This document shows positions 1 to 15,138 of a DNA stretch of 23,256 bases, one piece after another. Source of the stretch: Chara braunii. Its lineage: Eukaryota > Streptophyta > Charophyceae > Charales > Characeae. The stretch lies in NCBI GenBank assembly GCA_003427395.1, contig BFEA01000040.1, positions 2,372,326 through 2,395,581 on the forward strand, read 5' to 3'. The position numbers and the translations under genes are program-made. Position 1 is the stretch's first letter, and each line of letters opens with the position of its first letter. The notes under the pieces were generated by a model. It was not told where the DNA came from. It saw only the letters and a list, made by a program, of their open reading frames with translations, and did not search any database.

Positions 1-277
1 CCCCCAACGGGCAGCAGCGGCGGGCGCCACATCGAAACGGCCGCTTTGAAATTGCTTGGGCCTGTGCGAAACCCGCCACCTCAAAAACCTGCAGTGTCTT
101 GTGTCTGGACCTCTAGGCAATGTCCGGTGGGGTGAAAGGACACTTAAAAATCATCCCGTTATTTTTCGAGGGGCCACTAGGACCCGACAAACGTCCTGGG
201 CCGCCCCATTTTTTTTTTTGATGTTTGCCCCAGGGGCCTCCATCCAGACATGGGGACCGGACACCAGACACTGGACT
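1..277. other. Unassigned unique flank, no supported gene
   Basis: This is single-copy sequence before the artefactual array. An open frame from about 56 runs into the first adapter junction, but it has no recognisable domain. Its start and end have no gene-like context, and its tail is made of the 155-bp insert plus adapter. A T11 run lies near 209-219. The sequence is contiguous with the first copy of the array insert, whose left edge at 278 continues genomic sequence with no adapter, so this side looks like genuine locus DNA. It is most likely intergenic or intronic. Confidence 0.5.
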
Positions 278-316
278 GTCTTGAACCCGGTCCAAACGTC
301 CAGGCGGTTACCATGC

Positions 317-351
317 TTTTTTTTCACCCTTCACAAAAATTGCTTTCTCAG
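317..351 (+). repeat. Left arm of an imperfect inverted repeat (partner 15321-15355)
   Basis: This 35-nt stretch starts with T8 and ends CTTTCTCAG. It matches the reverse complement of 15321-15355 at about 31 of 35 positions. It lies inside the array insert, so it is repeated in every unit; its last copy is 15178-15212. With the artefact collapsed the arms are about 110 bp apart, so the native locus holds a potential foldback. Confidence 0.7.
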
Positions 352-432
352 TACGAAACGTACACACGTAAAAAAAAAAAAACCATTTTTAAATTTTAAT
401 CATTTTCTTTTTTTTTGCACTTCCGTTTGGGA

Positions 433-470
433 CTGTCTCTTATACACATCTAGATGTGTATAAGAGACAG
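433..470. other. First Nextera mate-pair-type junction adapter (38-bp mosaic-end palindrome)
   Basis: Positions 433-451 read CTGTCTCTTATACACATCT and 452-470 are its exact reverse complement. The mosaic end is a laboratory hybrid of the IS50 outer and inner ends, so it is not expected in natural DNA. The head-to-head order is that of the Nextera mate-pair circularisation junction. Further copies follow every 193 bp, starting at 433 + 193k for k = 0 to 76. Confidence 0.97.
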
Positions 471-3400
471 GTCTTGAACCCGGTCCAAACGTCCAGGCGG
501 TTACCATGCTTTTTTTTCACCCTTCACAAAAATTGCTTTCTCAGTACGAAACGTACACACGTAAAAAAAAAAAAACCATTTTTAAATTTTAATCATTTTC
601 TTTTTTTTTGCACTTCCGTTTGGGACTGTCTCTTATACACATCTAGATGTGTATAAGAGACAGGTCTTGAACCCGGTCCAAACGTCCAGGCGGTTACCAT
701 GCTTTTTTTTCACCCTTCACAAAAATTGCTTTCTCAGTACGAAACGTACACACGTAAAAAAAAAAAAACCATTTTTAAATTTTAATCATTTTCTTTTTTT
801 TTGCACTTCCGTTTGGGACTGTCTCTTATACACATCTAGATGTGTATAAGAGACAGGTCTTGAACCCGGTCCAAACGTCCAGGCGGTTACCATGCTTTTT
901 TTTCACCCTTCACAAAAATTGCTTTCTCAGTACGAAACGTACACACGTAAAAAAAAAAAAACCATTTTTAAATTTTAATCATTTTCTTTTTTTTTGCACT
1001 TCCGTTTGGGACTGTCTCTTATACACATCTAGATGTGTATAAGAGACAGGTCTTGAACCCGGTCCAAACGTCCAGGCGGTTACCATGCTTTTTTTTCACC
1101 CTTCACAAAAATTGCTTTCTCAGTACGAAACGTACACACGTAAAAAAAAAAAAACCATTTTTAAATTTTAATCATTTTCTTTTTTTTTGCACTTCCGTTT
1201 GGGACTGTCTCTTATACACATCTAGATGTGTATAAGAGACAGGTCTTGAACCCGGTCCAAACGTCCAGGCGGTTACCATGCTTTTTTTTCACCCTTCACA
1301 AAAATTGCTTTCTCAGTACGAAACGTACACACGTAAAAAAAAAAAAACCATTTTTAAATTTTAATCATTTTCTTTTTTTTTGCACTTCCGTTTGGGACTG
1401 TCTCTTATACACATCTAGATGTGTATAAGAGACAGGTCTTGAACCCGGTCCAAACGTCCAGGCGGTTACCATGCTTTTTTTTCACCCTTCACAAAAATTG
1501 CTTTCTCAGTACGAAACGTACACACGTAAAAAAAAAAAAACCATTTTTAAATTTTAATCATTTTCTTTTTTTTTGCACTTCCGTTTGGGACTGTCTCTTA
1601 TACACATCTAGATGTGTATAAGAGACAGGTCTTGAACCCGGTCCAAACGTCCAGGCGGTTACCATGCTTTTTTTTCACCCTTCACAAAAATTGCTTTCTC
1701 AGTACGAAACGTACACACGTAAAAAAAAAAAAACCATTTTTAAATTTTAATCATTTTCTTTTTTTTTGCACTTCCGTTTGGGACTGTCTCTTATACACAT
1801 CTAGATGTGTATAAGAGACAGGTCTTGAACCCGGTCCAAACGTCCAGGCGGTTACCATGCTTTTTTTTCACCCTTCACAAAAATTGCTTTCTCAGTACGA
1901 AACGTACACACGTAAAAAAAAAAAAACCATTTTTAAATTTTAATCATTTTCTTTTTTTTTGCACTTCCGTTTGGGACTGTCTCTTATACACATCTAGATG
2001 TGTATAAGAGACAGGTCTTGAACCCGGTCCAAACGTCCAGGCGGTTACCATGCTTTTTTTTCACCCTTCACAAAAATTGCTTTCTCAGTACGAAACGTAC
2101 ACACGTAAAAAAAAAAAAACCATTTTTAAATTTTAATCATTTTCTTTTTTTTTGCACTTCCGTTTGGGACTGTCTCTTATACACATCTAGATGTGTATAA
2201 GAGACAGGTCTTGAACCCGGTCCAAACGTCCAGGCGGTTACCATGCTTTTTTTTCACCCTTCACAAAAATTGCTTTCTCAGTACGAAACGTACACACGTA
2301 AAAAAAAAAAAACCATTTTTAAATTTTAATCATTTTCTTTTTTTTTGCACTTCCGTTTGGGACTGTCTCTTATACACATCTAGATGTGTATAAGAGACAG
2401 GTCTTGAACCCGGTCCAAACGTCCAGGCGGTTACCATGCTTTTTTTTCACCCTTCACAAAAATTGCTTTCTCAGTACGAAACGTACACACGTAAAAAAAA
2501 AAAAACCATTTTTAAATTTTAATCATTTTCTTTTTTTTTGCACTTCCGTTTGGGACTGTCTCTTATACACATCTAGATGTGTATAAGAGACAGGTCTTGA
2601 ACCCGGTCCAAACGTCCAGGCGGTTACCATGCTTTTTTTTCACCCTTCACAAAAATTGCTTTCTCAGTACGAAACGTACACACGTAAAAAAAAAAAAACC
2701 ATTTTTAAATTTTAATCATTTTCTTTTTTTTTGCACTTCCGTTTGGGACTGTCTCTTATACACATCTAGATGTGTATAAGAGACAGGTCTTGAACCCGGT
2801 CCAAACGTCCAGGCGGTTACCATGCTTTTTTTTCACCCTTCACAAAAATTGCTTTCTCAGTACGAAACGTACACACGTAAAAAAAAAAAAACCATTTTTA
2901 AATTTTAATCATTTTCTTTTTTTTTGCACTTCCGTTTGGGACTGTCTCTTATACACATCTAGATGTGTATAAGAGACAGGTCTTGAACCCGGTCCAAACG
3001 TCCAGGCGGTTACCATGCTTTTTTTTCACCCTTCACAAAAATTGCTTTCTCAGTACGAAACGTACACACGTAAAAAAAAAAAAACCATTTTTAAATTTTA
3101 ATCATTTTCTTTTTTTTTGCACTTCCGTTTGGGACTGTCTCTTATACACATCTAGATGTGTATAAGAGACAGGTCTTGAACCCGGTCCAAACGTCCAGGC
3201 GGTTACCATGCTTTTTTTTCACCCTTCACAAAAATTGCTTTCTCAGTACGAAACGTACACACGTAAAAAAAAAAAAACCATTTTTAAATTTTAATCATTT
3301 TCTTTTTTTTTGCACTTCCGTTTGGGACTGTCTCTTATACACATCTAGATGTGTATAAGAGACAGGTCTTGAACCCGGTCCAAACGTCCAGGCGGTTACC

Positions 3401-6400
3401 ATGCTTTTTTTTCACCCTTCACAAAAATTGCTTTCTCAGTACGAAACGTACACACGTAAAAAAAAAAAAACCATTTTTAAATTTTAATCATTTTCTTTTT
3501 TTTTGCACTTCCGTTTGGGACTGTCTCTTATACACATCTAGATGTGTATAAGAGACAGGTCTTGAACCCGGTCCAAACGTCCAGGCGGTTACCATGCTTT
3601 TTTTTCACCCTTCACAAAAATTGCTTTCTCAGTACGAAACGTACACACGTAAAAAAAAAAAAACCATTTTTAAATTTTAATCATTTTCTTTTTTTTTGCA
3701 CTTCCGTTTGGGACTGTCTCTTATACACATCTAGATGTGTATAAGAGACAGGTCTTGAACCCGGTCCAAACGTCCAGGCGGTTACCATGCTTTTTTTTCA
3801 CCCTTCACAAAAATTGCTTTCTCAGTACGAAACGTACACACGTAAAAAAAAAAAAACCATTTTTAAATTTTAATCATTTTCTTTTTTTTTGCACTTCCGT
3901 TTGGGACTGTCTCTTATACACATCTAGATGTGTATAAGAGACAGGTCTTGAACCCGGTCCAAACGTCCAGGCGGTTACCATGCTTTTTTTTCACCCTTCA
4001 CAAAAATTGCTTTCTCAGTACGAAACGTACACACGTAAAAAAAAAAAAACCATTTTTAAATTTTAATCATTTTCTTTTTTTTTGCACTTCCGTTTGGGAC
4101 TGTCTCTTATACACATCTAGATGTGTATAAGAGACAGGTCTTGAACCCGGTCCAAACGTCCAGGCGGTTACCATGCTTTTTTTTCACCCTTCACAAAAAT
4201 TGCTTTCTCAGTACGAAACGTACACACGTAAAAAAAAAAAAACCATTTTTAAATTTTAATCATTTTCTTTTTTTTTGCACTTCCGTTTGGGACTGTCTCT
4301 TATACACATCTAGATGTGTATAAGAGACAGGTCTTGAACCCGGTCCAAACGTCCAGGCGGTTACCATGCTTTTTTTTCACCCTTCACAAAAATTGCTTTC
4401 TCAGTACGAAACGTACACACGTAAAAAAAAAAAAACCATTTTTAAATTTTAATCATTTTCTTTTTTTTTGCACTTCCGTTTGGGACTGTCTCTTATACAC
4501 ATCTAGATGTGTATAAGAGACAGGTCTTGAACCCGGTCCAAACGTCCAGGCGGTTACCATGCTTTTTTTTCACCCTTCACAAAAATTGCTTTCTCAGTAC
4601 GAAACGTACACACGTAAAAAAAAAAAAACCATTTTTAAATTTTAATCATTTTCTTTTTTTTTGCACTTCCGTTTGGGACTGTCTCTTATACACATCTAGA
4701 TGTGTATAAGAGACAGGTCTTGAACCCGGTCCAAACGTCCAGGCGGTTACCATGCTTTTTTTTCACCCTTCACAAAAATTGCTTTCTCAGTACGAAACGT
4801 ACACACGTAAAAAAAAAAAAACCATTTTTAAATTTTAATCATTTTCTTTTTTTTTGCACTTCCGTTTGGGACTGTCTCTTATACACATCTAGATGTGTAT
4901 AAGAGACAGGTCTTGAACCCGGTCCAAACGTCCAGGCGGTTACCATGCTTTTTTTTCACCCTTCACAAAAATTGCTTTCTCAGTACGAAACGTACACACG
5001 TAAAAAAAAAAAAACCATTTTTAAATTTTAATCATTTTCTTTTTTTTTGCACTTCCGTTTGGGACTGTCTCTTATACACATCTAGATGTGTATAAGAGAC
5101 AGGTCTTGAACCCGGTCCAAACGTCCAGGCGGTTACCATGCTTTTTTTTCACCCTTCACAAAAATTGCTTTCTCAGTACGAAACGTACACACGTAAAAAA
5201 AAAAAAACCATTTTTAAATTTTAATCATTTTCTTTTTTTTTGCACTTCCGTTTGGGACTGTCTCTTATACACATCTAGATGTGTATAAGAGACAGGTCTT
5301 GAACCCGGTCCAAACGTCCAGGCGGTTACCATGCTTTTTTTTCACCCTTCACAAAAATTGCTTTCTCAGTACGAAACGTACACACGTAAAAAAAAAAAAA
5401 CCATTTTTAAATTTTAATCATTTTCTTTTTTTTTGCACTTCCGTTTGGGACTGTCTCTTATACACATCTAGATGTGTATAAGAGACAGGTCTTGAACCCG
5501 GTCCAAACGTCCAGGCGGTTACCATGCTTTTTTTTCACCCTTCACAAAAATTGCTTTCTCAGTACGAAACGTACACACGTAAAAAAAAAAAAACCATTTT
5601 TAAATTTTAATCATTTTCTTTTTTTTTGCACTTCCGTTTGGGACTGTCTCTTATACACATCTAGATGTGTATAAGAGACAGGTCTTGAACCCGGTCCAAA
5701 CGTCCAGGCGGTTACCATGCTTTTTTTTCACCCTTCACAAAAATTGCTTTCTCAGTACGAAACGTACACACGTAAAAAAAAAAAAACCATTTTTAAATTT
5801 TAATCATTTTCTTTTTTTTTGCACTTCCGTTTGGGACTGTCTCTTATACACATCTAGATGTGTATAAGAGACAGGTCTTGAACCCGGTCCAAACGTCCAG
5901 GCGGTTACCATGCTTTTTTTTCACCCTTCACAAAAATTGCTTTCTCAGTACGAAACGTACACACGTAAAAAAAAAAAAACCATTTTTAAATTTTAATCAT
6001 TTTCTTTTTTTTTGCACTTCCGTTTGGGACTGTCTCTTATACACATCTAGATGTGTATAAGAGACAGGTCTTGAACCCGGTCCAAACGTCCAGGCGGTTA
6101 CCATGCTTTTTTTTCACCCTTCACAAAAATTGCTTTCTCAGTACGAAACGTACACACGTAAAAAAAAAAAAACCATTTTTAAATTTTAATCATTTTCTTT
6201 TTTTTTGCACTTCCGTTTGGGACTGTCTCTTATACACATCTAGATGTGTATAAGAGACAGGTCTTGAACCCGGTCCAAACGTCCAGGCGGTTACCATGCT
6301 TTTTTTTCACCCTTCACAAAAATTGCTTTCTCAGTACGAAACGTACACACGTAAAAAAAAAAAAACCATTTTTAAATTTTAATCATTTTCTTTTTTTTTG

Positions 6401-9400
6401 CACTTCCGTTTGGGACTGTCTCTTATACACATCTAGATGTGTATAAGAGACAGGTCTTGAACCCGGTCCAAACGTCCAGGCGGTTACCATGCTTTTTTTT
6501 CACCCTTCACAAAAATTGCTTTCTCAGTACGAAACGTACACACGTAAAAAAAAAAAAACCATTTTTAAATTTTAATCATTTTCTTTTTTTTTGCACTTCC
6601 GTTTGGGACTGTCTCTTATACACATCTAGATGTGTATAAGAGACAGGTCTTGAACCCGGTCCAAACGTCCAGGCGGTTACCATGCTTTTTTTTCACCCTT
6701 CACAAAAATTGCTTTCTCAGTACGAAACGTACACACGTAAAAAAAAAAAAACCATTTTTAAATTTTAATCATTTTCTTTTTTTTTGCACTTCCGTTTGGG
6801 ACTGTCTCTTATACACATCTAGATGTGTATAAGAGACAGGTCTTGAACCCGGTCCAAACGTCCAGGCGGTTACCATGCTTTTTTTTCACCCTTCACAAAA
6901 ATTGCTTTCTCAGTACGAAACGTACACACGTAAAAAAAAAAAAACCATTTTTAAATTTTAATCATTTTCTTTTTTTTTGCACTTCCGTTTGGGACTGTCT
7001 CTTATACACATCTAGATGTGTATAAGAGACAGGTCTTGAACCCGGTCCAAACGTCCAGGCGGTTACCATGCTTTTTTTTCACCCTTCACAAAAATTGCTT
7101 TCTCAGTACGAAACGTACACACGTAAAAAAAAAAAAACCATTTTTAAATTTTAATCATTTTCTTTTTTTTTGCACTTCCGTTTGGGACTGTCTCTTATAC
7201 ACATCTAGATGTGTATAAGAGACAGGTCTTGAACCCGGTCCAAACGTCCAGGCGGTTACCATGCTTTTTTTTCACCCTTCACAAAAATTGCTTTCTCAGT
7301 ACGAAACGTACACACGTAAAAAAAAAAAAACCATTTTTAAATTTTAATCATTTTCTTTTTTTTTGCACTTCCGTTTGGGACTGTCTCTTATACACATCTA
7401 GATGTGTATAAGAGACAGGTCTTGAACCCGGTCCAAACGTCCAGGCGGTTACCATGCTTTTTTTTCACCCTTCACAAAAATTGCTTTCTCAGTACGAAAC
7501 GTACACACGTAAAAAAAAAAAAACCATTTTTAAATTTTAATCATTTTCTTTTTTTTTGCACTTCCGTTTGGGACTGTCTCTTATACACATCTAGATGTGT
7601 ATAAGAGACAGGTCTTGAACCCGGTCCAAACGTCCAGGCGGTTACCATGCTTTTTTTTCACCCTTCACAAAAATTGCTTTCTCAGTACGAAACGTACACA
7701 CGTAAAAAAAAAAAAACCATTTTTAAATTTTAATCATTTTCTTTTTTTTTGCACTTCCGTTTGGGACTGTCTCTTATACACATCTAGATGTGTATAAGAG
7801 ACAGGTCTTGAACCCGGTCCAAACGTCCAGGCGGTTACCATGCTTTTTTTTCACCCTTCACAAAAATTGCTTTCTCAGTACGAAACGTACACACGTAAAA
7901 AAAAAAAAACCATTTTTAAATTTTAATCATTTTCTTTTTTTTTGCACTTCCGTTTGGGACTGTCTCTTATACACATCTAGATGTGTATAAGAGACAGGTC
8001 TTGAACCCGGTCCAAACGTCCAGGCGGTTACCATGCTTTTTTTTCACCCTTCACAAAAATTGCTTTCTCAGTACGAAACGTACACACGTAAAAAAAAAAA
8101 AACCATTTTTAAATTTTAATCATTTTCTTTTTTTTTGCACTTCCGTTTGGGACTGTCTCTTATACACATCTAGATGTGTATAAGAGACAGGTCTTGAACC
8201 CGGTCCAAACGTCCAGGCGGTTACCATGCTTTTTTTTCACCCTTCACAAAAATTGCTTTCTCAGTACGAAACGTACACACGTAAAAAAAAAAAAACCATT
8301 TTTAAATTTTAATCATTTTCTTTTTTTTTGCACTTCCGTTTGGGACTGTCTCTTATACACATCTAGATGTGTATAAGAGACAGGTCTTGAACCCGGTCCA
8401 AACGTCCAGGCGGTTACCATGCTTTTTTTTCACCCTTCACAAAAATTGCTTTCTCAGTACGAAACGTACACACGTAAAAAAAAAAAAACCATTTTTAAAT
8501 TTTAATCATTTTCTTTTTTTTTGCACTTCCGTTTGGGACTGTCTCTTATACACATCTAGATGTGTATAAGAGACAGGTCTTGAACCCGGTCCAAACGTCC
8601 AGGCGGTTACCATGCTTTTTTTTCACCCTTCACAAAAATTGCTTTCTCAGTACGAAACGTACACACGTAAAAAAAAAAAAACCATTTTTAAATTTTAATC
8701 ATTTTCTTTTTTTTTGCACTTCCGTTTGGGACTGTCTCTTATACACATCTAGATGTGTATAAGAGACAGGTCTTGAACCCGGTCCAAACGTCCAGGCGGT
8801 TACCATGCTTTTTTTTCACCCTTCACAAAAATTGCTTTCTCAGTACGAAACGTACACACGTAAAAAAAAAAAAACCATTTTTAAATTTTAATCATTTTCT
8901 TTTTTTTTGCACTTCCGTTTGGGACTGTCTCTTATACACATCTAGATGTGTATAAGAGACAGGTCTTGAACCCGGTCCAAACGTCCAGGCGGTTACCATG
9001 CTTTTTTTTCACCCTTCACAAAAATTGCTTTCTCAGTACGAAACGTACACACGTAAAAAAAAAAAAACCATTTTTAAATTTTAATCATTTTCTTTTTTTT
9101 TGCACTTCCGTTTGGGACTGTCTCTTATACACATCTAGATGTGTATAAGAGACAGGTCTTGAACCCGGTCCAAACGTCCAGGCGGTTACCATGCTTTTTT
9201 TTCACCCTTCACAAAAATTGCTTTCTCAGTACGAAACGTACACACGTAAAAAAAAAAAAACCATTTTTAAATTTTAATCATTTTCTTTTTTTTTGCACTT
9301 CCGTTTGGGACTGTCTCTTATACACATCTAGATGTGTATAAGAGACAGGTCTTGAACCCGGTCCAAACGTCCAGGCGGTTACCATGCTTTTTTTTCACCC

Positions 9401-12400
9401 TTCACAAAAATTGCTTTCTCAGTACGAAACGTACACACGTAAAAAAAAAAAAACCATTTTTAAATTTTAATCATTTTCTTTTTTTTTGCACTTCCGTTTG
9501 GGACTGTCTCTTATACACATCTAGATGTGTATAAGAGACAGGTCTTGAACCCGGTCCAAACGTCCAGGCGGTTACCATGCTTTTTTTTCACCCTTCACAA
9601 AAATTGCTTTCTCAGTACGAAACGTACACACGTAAAAAAAAAAAAACCATTTTTAAATTTTAATCATTTTCTTTTTTTTTGCACTTCCGTTTGGGACTGT
9701 CTCTTATACACATCTAGATGTGTATAAGAGACAGGTCTTGAACCCGGTCCAAACGTCCAGGCGGTTACCATGCTTTTTTTTCACCCTTCACAAAAATTGC
9801 TTTCTCAGTACGAAACGTACACACGTAAAAAAAAAAAAACCATTTTTAAATTTTAATCATTTTCTTTTTTTTTGCACTTCCGTTTGGGACTGTCTCTTAT
9901 ACACATCTAGATGTGTATAAGAGACAGGTCTTGAACCCGGTCCAAACGTCCAGGCGGTTACCATGCTTTTTTTTCACCCTTCACAAAAATTGCTTTCTCA
10001 GTACGAAACGTACACACGTAAAAAAAAAAAAACCATTTTTAAATTTTAATCATTTTCTTTTTTTTTGCACTTCCGTTTGGGACTGTCTCTTATACACATC
10101 TAGATGTGTATAAGAGACAGGTCTTGAACCCGGTCCAAACGTCCAGGCGGTTACCATGCTTTTTTTTCACCCTTCACAAAAATTGCTTTCTCAGTACGAA
10201 ACGTACACACGTAAAAAAAAAAAAACCATTTTTAAATTTTAATCATTTTCTTTTTTTTTGCACTTCCGTTTGGGACTGTCTCTTATACACATCTAGATGT
10301 GTATAAGAGACAGGTCTTGAACCCGGTCCAAACGTCCAGGCGGTTACCATGCTTTTTTTTCACCCTTCACAAAAATTGCTTTCTCAGTACGAAACGTACA
10401 CACGTAAAAAAAAAAAAACCATTTTTAAATTTTAATCATTTTCTTTTTTTTTGCACTTCCGTTTGGGACTGTCTCTTATACACATCTAGATGTGTATAAG
10501 AGACAGGTCTTGAACCCGGTCCAAACGTCCAGGCGGTTACCATGCTTTTTTTTCACCCTTCACAAAAATTGCTTTCTCAGTACGAAACGTACACACGTAA
10601 AAAAAAAAAAACCATTTTTAAATTTTAATCATTTTCTTTTTTTTTGCACTTCCGTTTGGGACTGTCTCTTATACACATCTAGATGTGTATAAGAGACAGG
10701 TCTTGAACCCGGTCCAAACGTCCAGGCGGTTACCATGCTTTTTTTTCACCCTTCACAAAAATTGCTTTCTCAGTACGAAACGTACACACGTAAAAAAAAA
10801 AAAACCATTTTTAAATTTTAATCATTTTCTTTTTTTTTGCACTTCCGTTTGGGACTGTCTCTTATACACATCTAGATGTGTATAAGAGACAGGTCTTGAA
10901 CCCGGTCCAAACGTCCAGGCGGTTACCATGCTTTTTTTTCACCCTTCACAAAAATTGCTTTCTCAGTACGAAACGTACACACGTAAAAAAAAAAAAACCA
11001 TTTTTAAATTTTAATCATTTTCTTTTTTTTTGCACTTCCGTTTGGGACTGTCTCTTATACACATCTAGATGTGTATAAGAGACAGGTCTTGAACCCGGTC
11101 CAAACGTCCAGGCGGTTACCATGCTTTTTTTTCACCCTTCACAAAAATTGCTTTCTCAGTACGAAACGTACACACGTAAAAAAAAAAAAACCATTTTTAA
11201 ATTTTAATCATTTTCTTTTTTTTTGCACTTCCGTTTGGGACTGTCTCTTATACACATCTAGATGTGTATAAGAGACAGGTCTTGAACCCGGTCCAAACGT
11301 CCAGGCGGTTACCATGCTTTTTTTTCACCCTTCACAAAAATTGCTTTCTCAGTACGAAACGTACACACGTAAAAAAAAAAAAACCATTTTTAAATTTTAA
11401 TCATTTTCTTTTTTTTTGCACTTCCGTTTGGGACTGTCTCTTATACACATCTAGATGTGTATAAGAGACAGGTCTTGAACCCGGTCCAAACGTCCAGGCG
11501 GTTACCATGCTTTTTTTTCACCCTTCACAAAAATTGCTTTCTCAGTACGAAACGTACACACGTAAAAAAAAAAAAACCATTTTTAAATTTTAATCATTTT
11601 CTTTTTTTTTGCACTTCCGTTTGGGACTGTCTCTTATACACATCTAGATGTGTATAAGAGACAGGTCTTGAACCCGGTCCAAACGTCCAGGCGGTTACCA
11701 TGCTTTTTTTTCACCCTTCACAAAAATTGCTTTCTCAGTACGAAACGTACACACGTAAAAAAAAAAAAACCATTTTTAAATTTTAATCATTTTCTTTTTT
11801 TTTGCACTTCCGTTTGGGACTGTCTCTTATACACATCTAGATGTGTATAAGAGACAGGTCTTGAACCCGGTCCAAACGTCCAGGCGGTTACCATGCTTTT
11901 TTTTCACCCTTCACAAAAATTGCTTTCTCAGTACGAAACGTACACACGTAAAAAAAAAAAAACCATTTTTAAATTTTAATCATTTTCTTTTTTTTTGCAC
12001 TTCCGTTTGGGACTGTCTCTTATACACATCTAGATGTGTATAAGAGACAGGTCTTGAACCCGGTCCAAACGTCCAGGCGGTTACCATGCTTTTTTTTCAC
12101 CCTTCACAAAAATTGCTTTCTCAGTACGAAACGTACACACGTAAAAAAAAAAAAACCATTTTTAAATTTTAATCATTTTCTTTTTTTTTGCACTTCCGTT
12201 TGGGACTGTCTCTTATACACATCTAGATGTGTATAAGAGACAGGTCTTGAACCCGGTCCAAACGTCCAGGCGGTTACCATGCTTTTTTTTCACCCTTCAC
12301 AAAAATTGCTTTCTCAGTACGAAACGTACACACGTAAAAAAAAAAAAACCATTTTTAAATTTTAATCATTTTCTTTTTTTTTGCACTTCCGTTTGGGACT

Positions 12401-15100
12401 GTCTCTTATACACATCTAGATGTGTATAAGAGACAGGTCTTGAACCCGGTCCAAACGTCCAGGCGGTTACCATGCTTTTTTTTCACCCTTCACAAAAATT
12501 GCTTTCTCAGTACGAAACGTACACACGTAAAAAAAAAAAAACCATTTTTAAATTTTAATCATTTTCTTTTTTTTTGCACTTCCGTTTGGGACTGTCTCTT
12601 ATACACATCTAGATGTGTATAAGAGACAGGTCTTGAACCCGGTCCAAACGTCCAGGCGGTTACCATGCTTTTTTTTCACCCTTCACAAAAATTGCTTTCT
12701 CAGTACGAAACGTACACACGTAAAAAAAAAAAAACCATTTTTAAATTTTAATCATTTTCTTTTTTTTTGCACTTCCGTTTGGGACTGTCTCTTATACACA
12801 TCTAGATGTGTATAAGAGACAGGTCTTGAACCCGGTCCAAACGTCCAGGCGGTTACCATGCTTTTTTTTCACCCTTCACAAAAATTGCTTTCTCAGTACG
12901 AAACGTACACACGTAAAAAAAAAAAAACCATTTTTAAATTTTAATCATTTTCTTTTTTTTTGCACTTCCGTTTGGGACTGTCTCTTATACACATCTAGAT
13001 GTGTATAAGAGACAGGTCTTGAACCCGGTCCAAACGTCCAGGCGGTTACCATGCTTTTTTTTCACCCTTCACAAAAATTGCTTTCTCAGTACGAAACGTA
13101 CACACGTAAAAAAAAAAAAACCATTTTTAAATTTTAATCATTTTCTTTTTTTTTGCACTTCCGTTTGGGACTGTCTCTTATACACATCTAGATGTGTATA
13201 AGAGACAGGTCTTGAACCCGGTCCAAACGTCCAGGCGGTTACCATGCTTTTTTTTCACCCTTCACAAAAATTGCTTTCTCAGTACGAAACGTACACACGT
13301 AAAAAAAAAAAAACCATTTTTAAATTTTAATCATTTTCTTTTTTTTTGCACTTCCGTTTGGGACTGTCTCTTATACACATCTAGATGTGTATAAGAGACA
13401 GGTCTTGAACCCGGTCCAAACGTCCAGGCGGTTACCATGCTTTTTTTTCACCCTTCACAAAAATTGCTTTCTCAGTACGAAACGTACACACGTAAAAAAA
13501 AAAAAACCATTTTTAAATTTTAATCATTTTCTTTTTTTTTGCACTTCCGTTTGGGACTGTCTCTTATACACATCTAGATGTGTATAAGAGACAGGTCTTG
13601 AACCCGGTCCAAACGTCCAGGCGGTTACCATGCTTTTTTTTCACCCTTCACAAAAATTGCTTTCTCAGTACGAAACGTACACACGTAAAAAAAAAAAAAC
13701 CATTTTTAAATTTTAATCATTTTCTTTTTTTTTGCACTTCCGTTTGGGACTGTCTCTTATACACATCTAGATGTGTATAAGAGACAGGTCTTGAACCCGG
13801 TCCAAACGTCCAGGCGGTTACCATGCTTTTTTTTCACCCTTCACAAAAATTGCTTTCTCAGTACGAAACGTACACACGTAAAAAAAAAAAAACCATTTTT
13901 AAATTTTAATCATTTTCTTTTTTTTTGCACTTCCGTTTGGGACTGTCTCTTATACACATCTAGATGTGTATAAGAGACAGGTCTTGAACCCGGTCCAAAC
14001 GTCCAGGCGGTTACCATGCTTTTTTTTCACCCTTCACAAAAATTGCTTTCTCAGTACGAAACGTACACACGTAAAAAAAAAAAAACCATTTTTAAATTTT
14101 AATCATTTTCTTTTTTTTTGCACTTCCGTTTGGGACTGTCTCTTATACACATCTAGATGTGTATAAGAGACAGGTCTTGAACCCGGTCCAAACGTCCAGG
14201 CGGTTACCATGCTTTTTTTTCACCCTTCACAAAAATTGCTTTCTCAGTACGAAACGTACACACGTAAAAAAAAAAAAACCATTTTTAAATTTTAATCATT
14301 TTCTTTTTTTTTGCACTTCCGTTTGGGACTGTCTCTTATACACATCTAGATGTGTATAAGAGACAGGTCTTGAACCCGGTCCAAACGTCCAGGCGGTTAC
14401 CATGCTTTTTTTTCACCCTTCACAAAAATTGCTTTCTCAGTACGAAACGTACACACGTAAAAAAAAAAAAACCATTTTTAAATTTTAATCATTTTCTTTT
14501 TTTTTGCACTTCCGTTTGGGACTGTCTCTTATACACATCTAGATGTGTATAAGAGACAGGTCTTGAACCCGGTCCAAACGTCCAGGCGGTTACCATGCTT
14601 TTTTTTCACCCTTCACAAAAATTGCTTTCTCAGTACGAAACGTACACACGTAAAAAAAAAAAAACCATTTTTAAATTTTAATCATTTTCTTTTTTTTTGC
14701 ACTTCCGTTTGGGACTGTCTCTTATACACATCTAGATGTGTATAAGAGACAGGTCTTGAACCCGGTCCAAACGTCCAGGCGGTTACCATGCTTTTTTTTC
14801 ACCCTTCACAAAAATTGCTTTCTCAGTACGAAACGTACACACGTAAAAAAAAAAAAACCATTTTTAAATTTTAATCATTTTCTTTTTTTTTGCACTTCCG
14901 TTTGGGACTGTCTCTTATACACATCTAGATGTGTATAAGAGACAGGTCTTGAACCCGGTCCAAACGTCCAGGCGGTTACCATGCTTTTTTTTCACCCTTC
15001 ACAAAAATTGCTTTCTCAGTACGAAACGTACACACGTAAAAAAAAAAAAACCATTTTTAAATTTTAATCATTTTCTTTTTTTTTGCACTTCCGTTTGGGA

Positions 15101-15138
15101 CTGTCTCTTATACACATCTAGATGTGTATAAGAGACAG
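15101..15138. other. Last Nextera mate-pair-type junction adapter
   Basis: This is the 77th and final copy of the 38-bp mosaic-end palindrome. The insert after it (15139-15293) continues at 15294 into single-copy sequence where every earlier copy had adapter. That marks the right boundary of the artefact. Bases 433 to 15293 (exactly 77 units) can be removed to give a continuous locus. Confidence 0.96.

Noticed and set aside
56-463. A 135-aa open frame at the left edge
   Set aside because: It runs into the adapter, lacks any recognisable domain, and has no supporting signals.
433-470. A natural Tn5/IS50 insertion end
   Set aside because: The sequence is the synthetic hybrid mosaic end, not the natural outer or inner end. 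No transposase is present, and no 9-bp target duplication pattern is seen.
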